From Clostridioides difficile (GTDB taxonomy: Bacteria > Bacillota > Clostridia > Peptostreptococcales > Peptostreptococcaceae): a DNA stretch of 64,000 nt. The stretch is taken from positions 1-64,000 of the forward strand of contig JABBZI010000004.1 in NCBI GenBank assembly GCA_012955965.1, given 5' to 3'. Positions 54,223 through 64,000 of the stretch are shown one piece after another. The first letter of the stretch is position 1. Each line of letters begins with the position of its first letter. The notes below the pieces were generated by a model. The model was not told the DNA's origin. It saw only the letters and a list, made by a program, of their open reading frames with translations, and did no database searches. The translations under genes and the position numbers were made by a program.

Positions 54223-54972
54223 TTATTGCATTACCATTCCACCATCTACATTTATTACTTGTCCTGTTATATAGCTTGACATGTCACTAACTAAAAATGC
54301 CACTGCATTTGCTACATCTTCTGGTTTACCATAAGATTTTTTTGGTATATTTGCTAGTGTCAATTCTTTTACATCATCACTTAGTACTTTAGTCATGTCT
54401 GTTTCTATAAATCCAGGTGCTACTGCATTTATATTTATATTTCTTGATGCCAATTCTCTTGCAGAAGCTTTTGTAAATCCAATTACACCAGCTTTTGATG
54501 CACAATAATTAGTTTGTCCTACATTACCCATAATTCCAACTACTGAAGTCATATTAATTATTCTTCCATACTTCTTTTTCATCATAGGTTTAGTAACTGC
54601 TTTTGTACAATTAAAGACACCTTTTAAGTTTATATCTATGACTCTATCAAAATCTTCTTCTTTCATTCTCATAAGCAAAGCATCTTTAGTTATACCTGCA
54701 TTATTAACCAATATATCAACTTTTCCAAATTCTTTTACAACAGAATCTATCATTTGATTTACTTCTTCAGATTTAGACACATCACATTTTATAGAAGTAC
54801 ACTTTACACCCATACCTTCTATTTCATTTTTAGTTTTTAGTGCTTCATCTTCTTTAGAAGTATAATTGATTACTACATCAGCCCCAAAAGATGCTAGTTT
54901 TTTTGCTATTTCTTTGCCTATACCTCTAGAGCCACCAGTAACAACTGCTACTTGTCCTGTAAGATTTATCAT
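54223..54972 (-). CDS. fabG: 3-oxoacyl-[ACP] reductase
   Basis: 249 aa. Short-chain dehydrogenase: the dinucleotide motif VTGGSRGIGKEIA at the N-terminus, NNAGITKD (about 88), and the catalytic YCASK (about 155) with Ser upstream. It reduces 3-oxoacyl-ACP with NADPH. Its start overlaps the fabD stop by one base (TAATG), so translation is coupled. Confidence 0.97.
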   Translation of the reverse strand: MINLTGQVAVVTGGSRGIGKEIAKKLASFGADVVINYTSKEDEALKTKNEIEGMGVKCTSIKCDVSKSEEVNQMIDSVVKEFGKVDILVNNAGITKDALLMRMKEEDFDRVIDINLKGVFNCTKAVTKPMMKKKYGRIINMTSVVGIMGNVGQTNYCASKAGVIGFTKASARELASRNININAVAPGFIETDMTKVLSDDVKELTLANIPKKSYGKPEDVANAVAFLVSDMSSYITGQVINVDGGMVMQ

Positions 54973-55922
54973 TATATCTCTCCATTTCTATAATTTTGTA
55001 CAAATTCATTAAGAGAATCTATACCATCTATATTATAAATATTCACACTTGCTTTTTTGTTAGAAGCTATCTTCTTGATAAATGCTTTTAAAGTTTTCCC
55101 AGGTCCCATTTCTACAAAAGTATCATATCCATCGTTTAAAAGTCTTTCTATAGAATCTTCCCAAAGAACAGATGAGCTTACTTGTTTTATAAGCAGTTCT
55201 TTACCTTCATTTTTATAGTAATCTGCATTTACATTTGCTACTACATCGACTTTAGGTTTAGTTATGTTGACTTTTTCTAACTCACTGCCTAATTTTACTC
55301 CAGCTTCTTTTAGCATTGATGAGTGAAAAGGACCACTTACATTTAATTTAACAGCTCTTTTTGCTCCTGCTTCTTTGCATTTCACCATTGCTTCTTCTAT
55401 CTTTTTATCTTCGCCAGATATAACTATTTGACCAGGAGAGTTGTAATTTGCCACTTCTACAATACCTCCTTGTATCTCTTTAACCACAGTTTCTAATATA
55501 CTTCTATCTAGACCTAAAATTGCTGCCATAGCTCCAACACCAGTTGGAACTGTTTCCTGCATAAACTTACCTCTTTTTTTGACTAAGCACACAGCATCTT
55601 TAAAATCAATTGCATCTGCTGCAACCAATGCACTGTACTCTCCTAAAGATAATCCTAAACATGCACTATATTTTAAATCTACTTGAGCTTGTACTGCTTT
55701 TAATACTGCTACACTATGTGTAACCATAGCAGGTTGAGTATTTTCAGTTTTAGAAAGTTCTTCTTCATTGCCTTCAAACATAAGTTTTTTTAAGTCCATT
55801 TTTAAGACTTCACAAGCTTCATCTATTACGTTTTTGGCAACATCATTATTTTCGTATAAATCCTTAGCCATACCTACATATTGAGCTCCTTGACCAGGAA
55901 ATACTAGTGCAACTTTTCCCAT
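54972..55922 (-). CDS. fabD: Malonyl-CoA:ACP transacylase
   Basis: 316 aa. The catalytic serine is in GLSLGEYSAL (about 90), and the His is in VSGPFHSSML (about 200). FPGQGAQYVGM at the N-terminus is typical. It loads malonyl onto ACP. It lies between fabK and fabG with close spacing. Confidence 0.97.
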   Translation of the reverse strand: MGKVALVFPGQGAQYVGMAKDLYENNDVAKNVIDEACEVLKMDLKKLMFEGNEEELSKTENTQPAMVTHSVAVLKAVQAQVDLKYSACLGLSLGEYSALVAADAIDFKDAVCLVKKRGKFMQETVPTGVGAMAAILGLDRSILETVVKEIQGGIVEVANYNSPGQIVISGEDKKIEEAMVKCKEAGAKRAVKLNVSGPFHSSMLKEAGVKLGSELEKVNITKPKVDVVANVNADYYKNEGKELLIKQVSSSVLWEDSIERLLNDGYDTFVEMGPGKTLKAFIKKIASNKKASVNIYNIDGIDSLNEFVQNYRNGEI

Positions 55923-55937
55923 CTTACTCCTCCTGAT

Positions 55938-56867
55938 TTATAGTTCTATTGCTGGCATAATCTCTTTTGCTTGATTTACCATAGTTTCTATAATTTCTTT
56001 ACAAGGTGTTATTTCTTTTACCATGGCAGCACTTTGACCTGCCATAAATGAACCTTTTTCTGTATCTCCATCTACTGTTGCAAATCTTAAAGCACCTGTT
56101 CCTTTTTTATCTAGCTCTTCAGGAGTAGCTCCATTTTGCTCCATCTTTAAAAATTCTTTTGATAATTTATTCTTTAATGTTCTTACTGGATGACCTGTAC
56201 TTCTTCCTGTAACAATTGCATCTCTATCTTTTGCTTTTATTACTAAATTTTTGTAGTTTGAATGTACAGAACACTCTTCACTACATATAAATCTAGTTCC
56301 TACTTGAACTGCACTAGCACCTAATGCAAAAGAAGCAGCAATACCTCTACCATCTACAATGCCTCCAGCAGCTATTACAGGTATGTTGACAACATCAGCG
56401 ACTTGTGGAACCAAAACCATAGTAGTAAGCTCTCCTATGTGCCCTCCACCTTCTGTACCTTCAGCTATTACTGCTGTAGCTCCTAGCTTTTCCATTCTTT
56501 GAGCTAAAGCTATTGTTGGTACTACAGGAATAACTTTTGTTCCAGCTTCTTTTAATCTATCCATATATTTTGCAGGATTTCCTGCTCCAGTAGTAATAAC
56601 TTGAATTTTTTCTTCTATAATTAAATCAATTATATCATCTACAAATGGTGACATAAGCATTACATTTACCCCAAAAGGCTTATCTGTTAATTTTTTACAC
56701 TCAATAATTTCTTTTTTTATAGCTTCTTTTGGTGCATTTCCTGCTGCTATTATTCCAAGACCTCCTGCATTAGATACAGCACTTGCTAATGATGCAGTAG
56801 CTACCCATGCCATTCCCCCTTGGATAACTGGGTATTTTATATTTAATATTTTGCAAATTTTATTCAT
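55938..56867 (-). CDS. fabK: Enoyl-[ACP] reductase II, FMN-dependent
   Basis: 309 aa from ATG 56867 after AAGGAG; the frame to 56882 has no ribosome binding site. A flavin TIM barrel: YPVIQGGMAWV at the N-terminus, TGAGNPAKY, AEGTEGGGHIGE (the phosphate loop region), AAGGIVDGRGIAASFALGASAVQVGTRF. It reduces trans-2-enoyl-ACP with NADH and is unrelated to FabI, so the operon is expected to be insensitive to FabI inhibitors such as triclosan. It follows fabH after a 108-base gap that may hold an internal promoter. Confidence 0.97.
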   Translation of the reverse strand: MNKICKILNIKYPVIQGGMAWVATASLASAVSNAGGLGIIAAGNAPKEAIKKEIIECKKLTDKPFGVNVMLMSPFVDDIIDLIIEEKIQVITTGAGNPAKYMDRLKEAGTKVIPVVPTIALAQRMEKLGATAVIAEGTEGGGHIGELTTMVLVPQVADVVNIPVIAAGGIVDGRGIAASFALGASAVQVGTRFICSEECSVHSNYKNLVIKAKDRDAIVTGRSTGHPVRTLKNKLSKEFLKMEQNGATPEELDKKGTGALRFATVDGDTEKGSFMAGQSAAMVKEITPCKEIIETMVNQAKEIMPAIEL

Positions 56868-56975
56868 ACAATTCTCCTTCACTCGAAATCATAAAAGTAA
56901 ACTTTTTATTATTAATCAACCTTACTCTTAATATAAAGTTAATTTTGTCAATTAAAGCATTTTAGATAGTTTATA

Positions 56976-57962
56976 TTATAAAGTCCACTTGACAACTGAA
57001 GCCCCCCAAGTTAGGCCTCCACCAAAGCCAACTAAAACTACATTATCACCTTTTTTAATTTTACCTTCTCTATAAGCTTCGTCTAAAGCTACTGGTATAG
57101 ATGCAGCAGACATATTTCCATACTTGTTTATATTTACATAAACTTTTTTCATATCAAGTTCTAATCTCTTAGAAGAAGCTTGTATGATTCTTATATTAGC
57201 TTGATGTGGTATTAAATAGTCTATGTCAGTTGTATTTAAATTAGCTTTTTCAAGAGCTATTAAAGACGTTTCTGCCATCTTTCTAACTGCAAATTTAAAT
57301 ACATCACTACCTGCCATTTCTATTGTATGTAGATTAGCTTCTACAGTCTCTTTACTTGCTTTAAGTCTTGAACCTCCAGCAGGTACTTTTAAACAATCTT
57401 TCCCTTTACCATCAGAACCCATATGAGTAGATAGTATTCCACCTTCACTTACAGGTCCAATAACAGCTGCTCCAGCACCATCTCCAAATAATACTGCTGT
57501 TGCTCTATCATCGTAATTTAAAAACTTAGAACAAGTTTCTGCTCCTATTACAAGTACATTTTTATAACAACCAGTTTCTACAAATTGCTTTGCAATAGTT
57601 ACTCCATATACAAATCCAGAACAAGCTGCTGATATATCAAATGCAGTAGCATTTACTGCTCCGATTGCATCCTGTACTATACATGCAGTTGAAGGCAAAG
57701 ACATATCAGGAGTAATTGTTGCTAATATAATCAACTCTATATCCTCTACATTTAACTTCGCACATTCTATTGCTTTTAGGGCAGCTTTAGATGCTAAGTC
57801 AGAAGTTGCTTCAGATTCTTCTGCAAATCTTCTTTCCTTAATACCAGTTCTAGTACTTATCCACTCATCTGATGTATCCATTATCTTTTCGAAGTGAAAA
57901 TTATCATATGATTTCTCAGGTAGATAACTTCCTACTCCCAATATTCCAGCCTTTGTATTCAT
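56976..57962 (-). CDS. fabH: 3-oxoacyl-[ACP] synthase III
   Basis: 328 aa. Active-site Cys in DISAACSGFVYG (about 113), His in LIPHQANIRI (about 250) and Asn in VNINKYGNMSAAS (about 280). It condenses acetyl-CoA (or branched acyl-CoA) with malonyl-ACP to start chains. It lies between plsX and fabK. Confidence 0.97.
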   Translation of the reverse strand: MNTKAGILGVGSYLPEKSYDNFHFEKIMDTSDEWISTRTGIKERRFAEESEATSDLASKAALKAIECAKLNVEDIELIILATITPDMSLPSTACIVQDAIGAVNATAFDISAACSGFVYGVTIAKQFVETGCYKNVLVIGAETCSKFLNYDDRATAVLFGDGAGAAVIGPVSEGGILSTHMGSDGKGKDCLKVPAGGSRLKASKETVEANLHTIEMAGSDVFKFAVRKMAETSLIALEKANLNTTDIDYLIPHQANIRIIQASSKRLELDMKKVYVNINKYGNMSAASIPVALDEAYREGKIKKGDNVVLVGFGGGLTWGASVVKWTL

Positions 57963-57987
57963 TATATATTAAACCTCCAAAACGAGT

Positions 57988-59010
57988 TTATTCATCTTCG
58001 TTATTTTTATTTTCTTCATTGTATTTGCTTATAAATTGACTGATATCTTCAACAACTTTTCCTTTTGCAAATTTTATCCCTTGATTTATAGCATTCTTTA
58101 TAGCTTTGGCATCAGAGCTTCCATGAGCTTTTATAACGCCTCCATTTAGACCTAAAAGTGGAGCTCCACCATACTCAGAATAATCTATAAAACTCTTCAA
58201 TTTTTTTAAATCATCCTTTATAAGTAATGCTCCTATTTTGCTTTTTGTACTTGCCATAAAAGTTTCCTTTATAAGGCTCATAACTGAAAGAGCTACACCT
58301 TCAGCAGACTTAAGTAATATATTACCTGTAAATCCATCACATACGATTATATCTGTGTATGCATTTATAACTTCTCTAGCTTCTACATTCCCTATAAAAT
58401 TTAAATCTAATTTTTTAATTTCTTCATATGACCTTTTAACTAAATCATTGCCTTTGCCTTCTTCTAGTCCAACATTTGCTAATGCTACCTTAGGATTTTC
58501 AAGACCTAAAACTTTTCTTGCATAGATATTGCTCATAGCTGCAAATTCAACTAGATTTTTTGGTTTACAATCTGCATTTGCGCCACAGTCTGCTATAAGT
58601 GTCATTCCTCGCTTTACATTAGGTATTGCTGAGCATAAGCAAGGTCTATCAATTCCTTTTATTCTACCAACAACAAATAATCCACCAGCAAGTAAGGCTC
58701 CTGTATTTCCAGCTGATATTATAGCATCTGCCTTTCCTTCTTTTACAAGGTTTAATGCTACTACCATAGAAGAATCTTTTTTACTTCTTATAGCCTTTAC
58801 TGGTTTATCTTCATTTTCTATAATCTCAGTAGTATGAACTATTTCTAGTTTATTTCTATCAAATTCATAATTTAAAAATTCCTTTTCTAATAAATCTTTG
58901 TCTCCTGTGATTATTAAATCAACATTATATTCTTTTATAGCATTTACTGCGCCTTCTACATTAGATTTAGGTGAATTATCTCCACCCATTCCATCAATTA
59001 CTATTTTCAT
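57988..59010 (-). CDS. plsX: Phosphate acyltransferase PlsX
   Basis: 340 aa, normal length. [12 protein letters not shown] at the N-terminus and [40 protein letters not shown] (about 70-110) are family signatures. It converts acyl-ACP to acyl-phosphate, the substrate of PlsY, and so links fatty acids to phospholipid synthesis. It lies 10 bases after fapR. Confidence 0.96.
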   Translation of the reverse strand: MKIVIDGMGGDNSPKSNVEGAVNAIKEYNVDLIITGDKDLLEKEFLNYEFDRNKLEIVHTTEIIENEDKPVKAIRSKKDSSMVVALNLVKEGKADAIISAGNTGALLAGGLFVVGRIKGIDRPCLCSAIPNVKRGMTLIADCGANADCKPKNLVEFAAMSNIYARKVLGLENPKVALANVGLEEGKGNDLVKRSYEEIKKLDLNFIGNVEAREVINAYTDIIVCDGFTGNILLKSAEGVALSVMSLIKETFMASTKSKIGALLIKDDLKKLKSFIDYSEYGGAPLLGLNGGVIKAHGSSDAKAIKNAINQGIKFAKGKVVEDISQFISKYNEENKNNEDE

Positions 59011-59020
59011 AATTATCCTC

Positions 59021-59578
59021 CTAATCTAATTCTTCAAAGATAAACTTTCCTCTAAATATTTGCTCTTGAGCCTTATTATTGATAACAACTTTTACATAAT
59101 GTTTCTTATCTATATTTCTATATACTTCTGCTTTTGCTATAAGTCTATCTTGTTGTTCTATCAATTTAAAACTTTTTACATTTGCAACTCTCATAATAAC
59201 TTTAGGTGCATCTATTATAGCCATTGCCAATGAATCTGCTAGAGAAAATATATACGTATCTTTTAAAGTATTAGTTTTAGAGTAAATCATGTCTTGTGTA
59301 ACTTCTAACATAGATATACCTAATCGCCCTACAGATAAATCAATGATTTCTCCTGTAATTTCCTTTACTCCTAAAGTCTTTACTTTTGAACTCTGAGTTT
59401 CTGCTATTGATTTGACTCTTTCTCTTAGCTCTGGTATGTTTAGACTCATTCTATCTAATCTTATAGTCTGTATACTTACATCAAACAGACTTGATAATTC
59501 TTCATCAGTATAAAAAGGATCCGTCTTTAGCATATCTATAAGCTCTTTTTGTCTTTGGGCTTTACTTTTCTTTTTCAT
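59021..59578 (-). CDS. fapR: Fatty acid biosynthesis regulator FapR
   Basis: 185 aa. An N-terminal DeoR-like helix-turn-helix ([34 protein letters not shown]) and a C-terminal hot-dog domain that binds malonyl-CoA. It represses the operon when malonyl-CoA is low. A FapR box lies just upstream over the transcription start. The ATG at 59578 follows GGAGGG. Confidence 0.95.
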   Translation of the reverse strand: MKKKSKAQRQKELIDMLKTDPFYTDEELSSLFDVSIQTIRLDRMSLNIPELRERVKSIAETQSSKVKTLGVKEITGEIIDLSVGRLGISMLEVTQDMIYSKTNTLKDTYIFSLADSLAMAIIDAPKVIMRVANVKSFKLIEQQDRLIAKAEVYRNIDKKHYVKVVINNKAQEQIFRGKFIFEELD

Positions 59579-59603
59579 GTTCCCTCCAAATTTTATAGCT
59601 GTA

Positions 59604-59622
59604 ATTAGTACCAGCTACTAAT
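59604..59622 (-). promoter_or_regulatory. FapR operator
   Basis: ATTAGTA and TACTAAT arms (59604-59610 and 59616-59622) around a 5-base centre match the FapR consensus of B. subtilis. It covers the expected start of transcription, so FapR would block its own operon. Confidence 0.9.
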
Positions 59623-59625
59623 AGT

Positions 59626-59654
59626 AGTATATAGTAACACACAAAAATTTTCAA
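59626..59654 (-). promoter_or_regulatory. fapR operon promoter
   Basis: On the minus strand TTGAAA (59649-59654), 17 bases, then TATACT (59626-59631). Start near 59619, within the FapR box. Confidence 0.8.
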
Positions 59655-59739
59655 TACTTATATTATTATTTTTCTATTTTTTAATATGCATAAAATCCAC
59701 TTATTTCTCTAGTAAATCATCTTATTTTTATATGTACAA

Positions 59740-59773
59740 AAAAAACATGTAGAGTATACTCTACATGTTTTTT
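59740..59773 (-). terminator. Terminator after rpmF
   Basis: A palindrome with 14-base arms (59743-59756 and 59757-59770), extended by A and T runs, lies just after the rpmF stop codon. Confidence 0.85.
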
Positions 59774-59781
59774 AGAAGCTA

Positions 59782-59958
59782 TTACTTAGACACGACTTCT
59801 TTACCTTTATAATATCCACAGTCTGGACACACTCTATGTGGTAATTTTGGCTCATGACATTGTGGGCAACTTACAAATCCTGTTGCTTCCATCTTTGAGT
59901 TAGCTGCTCTTCTCATTTTTGTGTTTGATTTAGACGTTTTACGCTTTGGTACTGCCAT
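59782..59958 (-). CDS. rpmF: 50S ribosomal protein L32
   Basis: 58 aa from ATG 59958 to TAA 59782, with AAGGAGGTGG before it. It begins [18 protein letters not shown] and carries four Cys in CPQC and CPDC, so this is the zinc-binding form of L32. The gene was too short for a long-ORF search. The order DUF177-rpmF-plsX/fab is widespread in bacteria. Confidence 0.97.
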   Translation of the reverse strand: MAVPKRKTSKSNTKMRRAANSKMEATGFVSCPQCHEPKLPHRVCPDCGYYKGKEVVSK

Positions 59959-59982
59959 TTACGCCACCTCCTTAGTCAAAAT

Positions 59983-60507
59983 TTAATTAAATAAATCTTT
60001 TAATTTAGCAAAACGAGGATCTATGTATTCCTCATCGTTTGTAATTTCACTGCAAGAACATTCTCCTTCATTTAAGTTTGCTCCGCATACTTGACAAAGA
60101 CCTTTACAGTTTTCACTACAAAGAACCTTATGAGGTACATTAAAATCTAATGTCTGTTCTATTATATCAATAAGGTCGATTTCTTCGCCATCGAATATAA
60201 AAGGATCAAATTCCTCAAATTCATCTTCATCATAATCTTCTTCTTTTACTAAAAAACCTTGTATAGAATACTCTAGTGGTATTTCTATTGCTTTAAGACA
60301 TCTTGAACAATTGTCAACAATTGTAAAATTGACATCTATATCTAGATATAAACCTTTATTAGTCTTTGACACTTTCCCTTTTAAATTTACAGGTGATACT
60401 AATTTGTAAATCTCATCACAATAACTAATAGTATCAATTTTTTCACAAAAATTCAAGTCTATTTTATCAGTTTCTTTTCTATTTATTTTTTCTATGCTAA
60501 CTTTCAT
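59983..60507 (-). CDS. DUF177 (YceD) family protein
   Basis: 174 aa from ATG 60507 after GAGGTGA. The family pattern is seen: CSRCLKAIEIPLEYSIQGFLV (about 85) and C-terminal CSENCKGLCQVCGANLNEGECSC. Cys clusters may bind zinc. YceD is found with rpmF in nearly all bacteria and is linked to 23S rRNA or L32 assembly. It lies 24 bases from rpmF in the same direction. Confidence 0.92.
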   Translation of the reverse strand: MKVSIEKINRKETDKIDLNFCEKIDTISYCDEIYKLVSPVNLKGKVSKTNKGLYLDIDVNFTIVDNCSRCLKAIEIPLEYSIQGFLVKEEDYDEDEFEEFDPFIFDGEEIDLIDIIEQTLDFNVPHKVLCSENCKGLCQVCGANLNEGECSCSEITNDEEYIDPRFAKLKDLFN

Positions 60508-60599
60508 TAAGTTCACCTCAACATATCACCAAATTTATTATACAAATCTAGCATTTGTTTGTCAAGTATTTTTACTTGATAGGCATAAGTTTGCTTAAA

Positions 60600-61796
60600 T
60601 TATTTTACTAATCTTAATGTATCTCTAGCTATCATTAATTCTTCGTTAGTTGGTATTAAAAGCATTTTTACTTTAGAATCAGCAGTAGATATTATTGTTT
60701 CTTTTCCTCTAACATCATTAGCTTCTTTATCTAACTTCATTCCTAAGAACTCCATATTAGAAGCTATATCTGCTCTTATAGCTTTTCCATTTTCGCCAAC
60801 ACCAGCAGTAAATACTACGACATCCAATCCATTCATCTCAGCAGCATAAGCACCTATATATTTTTGTACCTTTTTAACATAAGCTTCTAATGTTGCTTGA
60901 GCTCTTTCATCTCCATTTTTAGCTGCATCTTCTATATCTCTGAAGTCACTAGAAATTCCAGTCATTCCATATACTCCAGATTCTTTATTCATTAATTTAT
61001 CTAATCCATCAGCATCTAAACCTTCTTTTCTCATTAAGAAAGGTAATATAGCTGGGTCTATATCTCCACATCTAGTTCCCATTATTAAACCTTCTAATGG
61101 AGTGAATCCCATAGATGTATCTACACATTTTCCACCATCAACAGCAGCTATAGAAGCTCCATTTCCTAAGTGACAAGTTACTATTTTTAAATCTTTTATA
61201 TCTTTTCCTAATATATCTGCTGCTTTTTGAGATACATAGTTGTGAGAAGTTCCGTGGAATCCATATCTTCTTACACCATACTTAGTATATAATTCATGAG
61301 GTAAGCCATATAAATATGAAGATTTAGGCATTGTTTGATGGAAAGCAGTATCAAATACTCCTACCATTGGTACGTCTGGAAGTATAGCTTTACAAGCATC
61401 TATTCCCATTATGTTTGCTGGATTATGAAGTGGTGCTAAATCTATACATTCTTTTAAAGCTTCTTCTACTTCTGGAGTTATTACTACTGAAGTAGCAAAT
61501 TTTTCTCCAGCATGTACAACTCTATGTCCTACTGCATCTATTTCTTTCATTTCTTTAACTGCACCAAATTCTGGATGAGCAACAGCTTCTAAAACTAATG
61601 CTATTGCATCTTTGTGGTCCTTCATTGGTTGTTCAACAATGTATTTATCATCTCTACCTGCTTTTTCATGTTTTAGTATAGAACCTTCTATTCCTATTCT
61701 TTCAACTAATCCTATACATAAAACTTCTTCATTACTCATATCTATTAATTGATATTTTAATGAAGAACTCCCACAGTTTAATACTAATATTTTCAT
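60600..61796 (-). CDS. ackA: Acetate kinase
   Basis: 398 aa, normal length. Landmarks: [17 protein letters not shown] at the N-terminus, [17 protein letters not shown] (about 147), [10 protein letters not shown] (about 208) and FTAGVGENG near the C-terminus. It turns acetyl phosphate and ADP into acetate and ATP, a main energy step of fermentation. No pta gene is adjacent. ATG 61796 follows GGAGG. Confidence 0.97.
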   Translation of the reverse strand: MKILVLNCGSSSLKYQLIDMSNEEVLCIGLVERIGIEGSILKHEKAGRDDKYIVEQPMKDHKDAIALVLEAVAHPEFGAVKEMKEIDAVGHRVVHAGEKFATSVVITPEVEEALKECIDLAPLHNPANIMGIDACKAILPDVPMVGVFDTAFHQTMPKSSYLYGLPHELYTKYGVRRYGFHGTSHNYVSQKAADILGKDIKDLKIVTCHLGNGASIAAVDGGKCVDTSMGFTPLEGLIMGTRCGDIDPAILPFLMRKEGLDADGLDKLMNKESGVYGMTGISSDFRDIEDAAKNGDERAQATLEAYVKKVQKYIGAYAAEMNGLDVVVFTAGVGENGKAIRADIASNMEFLGMKLDKEANDVRGKETIISTADSKVKMLLIPTNEELMIARDTLRLVK

Positions 61797-62255
61797 TATT
61801 ATTTCCTCCTTAGATTTTTATAAATAATATGTAATAAGTTTTGATTTGTAATAAGTGTCTAAATAAAACTCTATCTTTTATTATTTTGTCATAGATATAT
61901 TATTGTATACATTAAACGATTTTCATAAATAATATATCACCTTTTAATATAAAAGTATATACTTTTTTTTTATATTATATCATATTTCTAGTATGGTAAT
62001 TTGTGTATTTTCCTAATAATATATTAACAAATTAACTTAATGTAGATTATTCTTTCCCATTTGCTATAATAATATAATATAAAGCTCTAATAAAGTTATT
62101 TTAATAACATTTAAGTAGTTTTTTACTATGTAGTATTTCTACATTTTTATAACTTTTTTTACGTTTTTTAGTTTTATAATTAAAAATTCAAATTTTATAT
62201 ATATTTTAATAAATTACGATATATATAAAATAACTAAAGATAGAAGGAGTATTTT
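61797..62255. other. Divergent intergenic region of ackA and tmcAL
   Basis: About 460 AT-rich bases without an ORF. On the plus strand an extended -10 (TGCTATAAT, 62062-62070) is the best promoter for tmcAL, leaving a leader of about 180 bases. The ackA promoter should be in the left part, but no clear -35 is seen. No cre-like site is seen. Confidence 0.5.
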
Positions 62256-63536
62256 ATGAATGTACTTGGATTAATAGTTGAATACAACCCATTTCATAAT
62301 GGACATATATACCATTTGTCTAAATCTATAGAAAAAACAAATGCAACACATACTGTAGCAATAATGAGTGGAAATTTTCTACAAAGAGGCGAACCAGCTT
62401 TATTTGATAAATATACTAGAGCAAAGATTGCTGTCGAAAATGGTGTAGACTTAGTTATAGAATTACCAACTTTATTTGCTTGCCAAAGCGCTGAAATTTT
62501 TTCTCAGGGTGCTATAACAATTTTAAATTCTCTAAACTGTATAAATTCCATATGTTTTGGTAGTGAAGAAGGAAATACAGAAATTCTTTACAATATTGCA
62601 GAAATTTTAGCAAGTGAACCAAATGAATTCAAATTATTTTTAAAAAGATATTTAGATGATGGCACATTATTTCCAACAGCTAGAGCTAATGCACTTTTTG
62701 ATTATATACATCAATACAAAGAAAATGGCTTCATGCAGAACTATTCAAAGGAACAATTATCAAAAACACTAAATTCATCAAACAATATACTTGGCATAGA
62801 ATATATAAAAAATCTTATCCATCTAAACAGTAATATAAAACCATTTACTATCCCTAGAGTTCATTCAGAATACAATTCTGAAGAAATTAATAGTAATATT
62901 TGTTCTGCCACTGCTATAAGAACTTCACTTAAAGAAAATAATAGCCTTTTTTATTTAAAAGATGTTATCCCAGAAAAAACTTATAATGTCTTAAAAGAAA
63001 AAATAGATAATGGTTTTTTACCTATGTTTGATGATTTTTTCTTTGATACTTTAGAGACAGTTATACTTAGAGATGTAGACAGTTTAAAAGATTTCTTTGA
63101 AGTAAATGAAGGTATAGAAAATAAAATCTACAAAGATATTTTTACATCTAAATCTTTGTATGAACTACAACTATCAATTAAATCTAAGCGATATACTTTA
63201 ACTAAAATCAAACGCACTTTAAATAATATATTGTTAGGTATTAAAAAAAGTGATGTGCAACTTGTAAAAAACATAGATGCCATTCCTTATGTAAGAATAC
63301 TTGCTTTTAATGATAAAGGCAGAGAAATTTTAAAAGAAATAAAAAATAAGTCTGAAGTAGAAATAATAAATAAATTTTCAAATATATCATTTTCATTAGA
63401 TGATGTGATTTTTAGAACACTCATAAGTTATGATATAAAATCTACAAATATATACAACTCAGTGTATTATAAAAATAATAAAAGCTTAATAAAAGGTCCT
63501 ATGGATTTTTATACTCATCCAATCTATGTAAAATAA
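62256..63536 (+). CDS. tmcAL: tRNA(Met) cytidine acetate ligase TmcAL
   Basis: 426 aa. It opens with [21 protein letters not shown], the nucleotidyltransferase HxGH motif, and continues with [18 protein letters not shown]. The C-terminal half is helical and binds tRNA. Family knowledge: it makes N4-acetylcytidine at the wobble position of elongator tRNA(Met) using acetate and ATP. Located across from ackA, whose product is acetate. ATG 62256 follows AAGGAG. Confidence 0.95.
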   Translation: MNVLGLIVEYNPFHNGHIYHLSKSIEKTNATHTVAIMSGNFLQRGEPALFDKYTRAKIAVENGVDLVIELPTLFACQSAEIFSQGAITILNSLNCINSICFGSEEGNTEILYNIAEILASEPNEFKLFLKRYLDDGTLFPTARANALFDYIHQYKENGFMQNYSKEQLSKTLNSSNNILGIEYIKNLIHLNSNIKPFTIPRVHSEYNSEEINSNICSATAIRTSLKENNSLFYLKDVIPEKTYNVLKEKIDNGFLPMFDDFFFDTLETVILRDVDSLKDFFEVNEGIENKIYKDIFTSKSLYELQLSIKSKRYTLTKIKRTLNNILLGIKKSDVQLVKNIDAIPYVRILAFNDKGREILKEIKNKSEVEIINKFSNISFSLDDVIFRTLISYDIKSTNIYNSVYYKNNKSLIKGPMDFYTHPIYVK

Positions 63537-63625
63537 ATTTTTAAGATAAAAATATTTATAAAAGACTATTTTATTAATACTTTGTACAAAACATAATAAT
63601 CTTACTTTAATATATATACACATGC

Positions 63626-63696
63626 TTTTAGGATGGCAACATCAACTTAAATATTATCTTACTTTCTAAATTTAAGTAAATATTGCCATCCTAAAA
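63626..63696. terminator. Compound hairpin between tmcAL and the FAD oxidase gene
   Basis: Outer arms 63626-63639 and 63683-63696 are exact complements over 14 bases; an inner repeat (ACTTAAAT and ATTTAAGT) is nested. It lies between convergent genes and is probably a bidirectional terminator. Confidence 0.65.
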
Positions 63697-63796
63697 CTTT
63701 TACAATTTAACTTCTTATTTAAAAGCAACTTTTAAAATATTACATTTAAATTTCATTTTATATTTTCTCCTCACAAACATTGTTAAATTAATATTT

Positions 63797-64000
63797 CTAA
63801 TATATTTTTCCTGGATTTAAAATATTTTTAGGGTCAAAAGCTAACTTTATATTTTTAATTAACATCATATAAGAATCTGAATTTGATTCATGTAAGTACT
63901 CTTTTTTAGCATATCCTATACCATGCTCCCCAGAAACTTGACCATTAAGTTCTCTGGACTTTCTGTACATACTGTCAAAAGTTTCTTTTAATTTTGTCTT
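63797..64000 (-). CDS. FAD-linked oxidase, GlcD/lactate dehydrogenase type (3' end)
   Basis: Only the last 67 codons are in the window; the gene continues past the right edge. The C-terminal signature of the GlcD family is clear: VSGEHGIGYAKKEYL, then FDPKNILNPGKIY before the TAG at 63797. Members oxidise glycolate or D-lactate and often work with electron-transfer flavoproteins in clostridia. The substrate cannot be told from this part. Confidence 0.9.
   Translation of the reverse strand, partial: KTKLKETFDSMYRKSRELNGQVSGEHGIGYAKKEYLHESNSDSYMMLIKNIKLAFDPKNILNPGKIY

Noticed and set aside
56868-56975. Internal promoter between fabH and fabK
   Set aside because: A good TTGACA is present on the minus strand, but no -10 at 16-18 bases; not enough to call.
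60540-60590. Possible ackA terminator
   Set aside because: A 6-bp CAAGTA/TACTTG stem is present, but no T-run follows on the minus strand, so I do not call it.
62121-62135. TTTTACTATGTAGTA shared with the palindrome at 4595
   Set aside because: Fourteen of its bases also occur inside the spo0A coding sequence at 24377-24390, so the match is easily produced by chance and only one arm is conserved here.
1-64000. CRISPR array, tRNA or rRNA genes
   Set aside because: No regularly spaced repeats, no cloverleaf and no rRNA-like GC-rich block were seen on either strand.

Overview
The window is a low-GC (roughly 30% by eye), strand-biased chromosomal segment of a spore-forming anaerobic Firmicute. 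It is almost certainly Clostridioides difficile. Spo0A, the split sigK with its skin recombinase, the spoIIIA operon, FabK in place of FabI, and a C. difficile-type type I toxin all fit, and the gene order matches what I know of that chromosome. From about 8.0 to 61.8 kb nearly every gene is on the minus strand.

Left part (1 to about 7.67 kb): the right-hand portion of the skin element that interrupts sigK. It holds a small Cys-rich protein, a VanZ-like membrane protein, a TetR regulator with twin operators driving an alpha/beta hydrolase, a DUF1653-like protein, a 71-aa ORF that is a candidate recombination directionality factor, a type I toxin-antitoxin module, an aminoglycoside nucleotidyltransferase-like gene and the large serine recombinase. 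It ends at an AATGA junction, followed directly by the 3' half of sigK. The 5' half of sigK lies outside the window.

8 to 26 kb: a class B penicillin-binding protein; the tRNA wobble-uridine genes trhP and trmR with mltG; nucleoside salvage (pyrimidine phosphorylase, purine nucleoside phosphorylase, phosphopentomutase); a XerD-like protein that has lost most catalytic residues; spoIIM; nudF; a conserved but poorly understood envelope cluster (DUF3866, GT4, GT2, SteB/MctB-like, SteA); then spo0A with a sigma-H promoter and 0A box, and spoIVB.

26 to 43 kb: two plus-strand GNAT genes and a membrane-anchored unknown interrupt the spo0A-spoIVB-recN neighbourhood. Then recN, tlyA, dxs, a DUF212 protein, ispA, xseB, xseA, a TsaD paralog, nusB, an Asp23-family gene and the complete spoIIIAA-AH operon.

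43 to 64 kb: class III fructose bisphosphatase; a GNAT; a sigma-54 module (activator, -24/-12 promoter, TSCPD protein, PuuD-like amidohydrolase, amino-acid permease); a TPR-GGDEF protein; the complete type II fatty-acid operon fapR-plsX-fabH-fabK-fabD-fabG-acpP-fabF with a FapR operator; rpmF, DUF177 and ackA; tmcAL on the plus strand; and the 3' end of a GlcD-type FAD oxidase.

The most interesting observations are the degenerate XerD-like protein, the toxin-antitoxin module and RDF candidate inside the skin element, several hairpins that overlap ribosome binding sites of sporulation or wall genes, and a 26-base palindrome separating a strong Shine-Dalgarno from its start codon. No rRNA, tRNA or CRISPR array was seen.
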